Below the pieces are notes generated by a model. It had not been told where the DNA came from and ran no database searches. It worked only from the letters and a program-made list of their open reading frames with translations. DNA of 64,000 nucleotides from the NCBI RefSeq assembly GCF_027484945.1, contig NZ_JAIXRZ010000028.1, forward strand, positions 1-64,000. The letters are read 5' to 3'. Source of the DNA: Flavobacterium sp. (GTDB lineage: Bacteria; Bacteroidota; Bacteroidia; Flavobacteriales; Flavobacteriaceae). The translations under genes and the position numbers were made by a program. This document shows positions 63,784 through 64,000 of this stretch, piece by piece. Position 1 is the first letter of the stretch. Each line of letters begins with the position of its first letter.

Positions 63784-64000
63784 CAAACATATTAATGTAA
63801 ATGTTGCGTGCAATACGCGCCGTGATTGGCATTAAAATTAAAATCCCAATTCCTAATGAAATAAATGAAGTTTTAGCCGATAATCCTAAGATGAGATTTG
63901 TGATAACAAAAATAGCAACTCCAAACGCAATAGATACTGCATAGGCCACATACATCGCTCCATAAAAAAATGAGGGTTCGATCTCGTAATGTAAATGGCA
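63749..64000 (-). CDS. DUF983 family membrane protein (5' end outside window)
   Basis: The frame is open to the window edge, so the start is missing. The visible part begins CHLHYEIEPSFFYGAMYVAYA, which is the conserved DUF983 segment after its zinc-finger-like Cys motif. Two membrane helices follow (AVSIAFGVAIFVITNLIL and FISLGIGILILMPITARI). The visible coding part is 83 residues. The internal Met at 63955 is not the start. Function unknown. Its end overlaps the FAD oxidoreductase gene. Confidence 0.85.
   Translation of the reverse strand, partial: CHLHYEIEPSFFYGAMYVAYAVSIAFGVAIFVITNLILGLSAKTSFISLGIGILILMPITARIARNIYINMFVNFDKDWKGHS

Overview
The window is a chromosomal segment of a gliding bacterium of the Bacteroidota, most likely family Flavobacteriaceae. 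The support is: gldB-gldC and gldK-gldL-gldM-gldN (gliding motility and type IX secretion); -7 boxes of the form TAnnTTTG in front of most transcription units instead of an E. coli-type -10; a short primary sigma factor without region 1.1; the XrtF type of exosortase; and AT-rich sequence with frequent TTG starts and few obvious Shine-Dalgarno sites. No phage, transposase, integrase or CRISPR array was seen.

Layout. 1-9.6 kb: tRNA-Gly(TCC) with a tandemly repeated tail, peptidase E, a small outer-envelope operon ending in an M1 metallopeptidase, a TatA-PAP2 pair, an O-methyltransferase, rlmN, a lipoprotein and a polyprenyl diphosphate synthase. 9.7-16.8 kb: dnaG (zinc ligands lost), an orphan response regulator, nadE, gldB-gldC, a lipoprotein, engB and an alpha/beta hydrolase. 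17.0-32.9 kb: a complete flavobacterial dcw cluster (mraZ, rsmH, ftsL, ftsI, murE, mraY, murD, ftsW, murG, murC, ftsQ, ftsA, ftsZ), all on the + strand and mostly overlapping or abutting, behind a promoter with four MraZ-type repeats. murF and ddl are not in it. 33-40 kb: yqeY, tRNA-Arg(TCG), a GH53 galactanase, rpe, rpoD, pnp, rpsO and a GAF protein.

40-47 kb holds the most accessory content. It has exosortase XrtF and its partner membrane protein, then a metal-handling group (HYC_CC_PP protein, TonB-dependent receptor with a Cys-Cys plug, exported HMA protein), an unannotated 51-residue Cys-rich ORF on the minus strand, a small membrane protein overlapping a SulP transporter, and a DedA protein. 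47-54 kb (minus strand): groL, groS, and a miaB / sigma-54 activator / lptE / TPR / secG unit. 54-62.7 kb: topA, an arginase-fold protein that has lost metal ligands, and gldKLMN. The window ends with an FAD oxidoreductase and a cut-off DUF983 gene.

The main themes are building and dividing the cell envelope (dcw cluster, PAP2, polyprenyl synthase, LptE, SecG, TatA) and moving and secreting across it (Gld proteins, XrtF). I found no clear new defence or biosynthetic system. The less-described items are the tRNA-tail repeats, the Cys-rich small ORF, the degenerate ureohydrolase beside gldK, candidate leaderless mRNAs, the metal cassette beside XrtF, and a promoter box inside a terminator hairpin.
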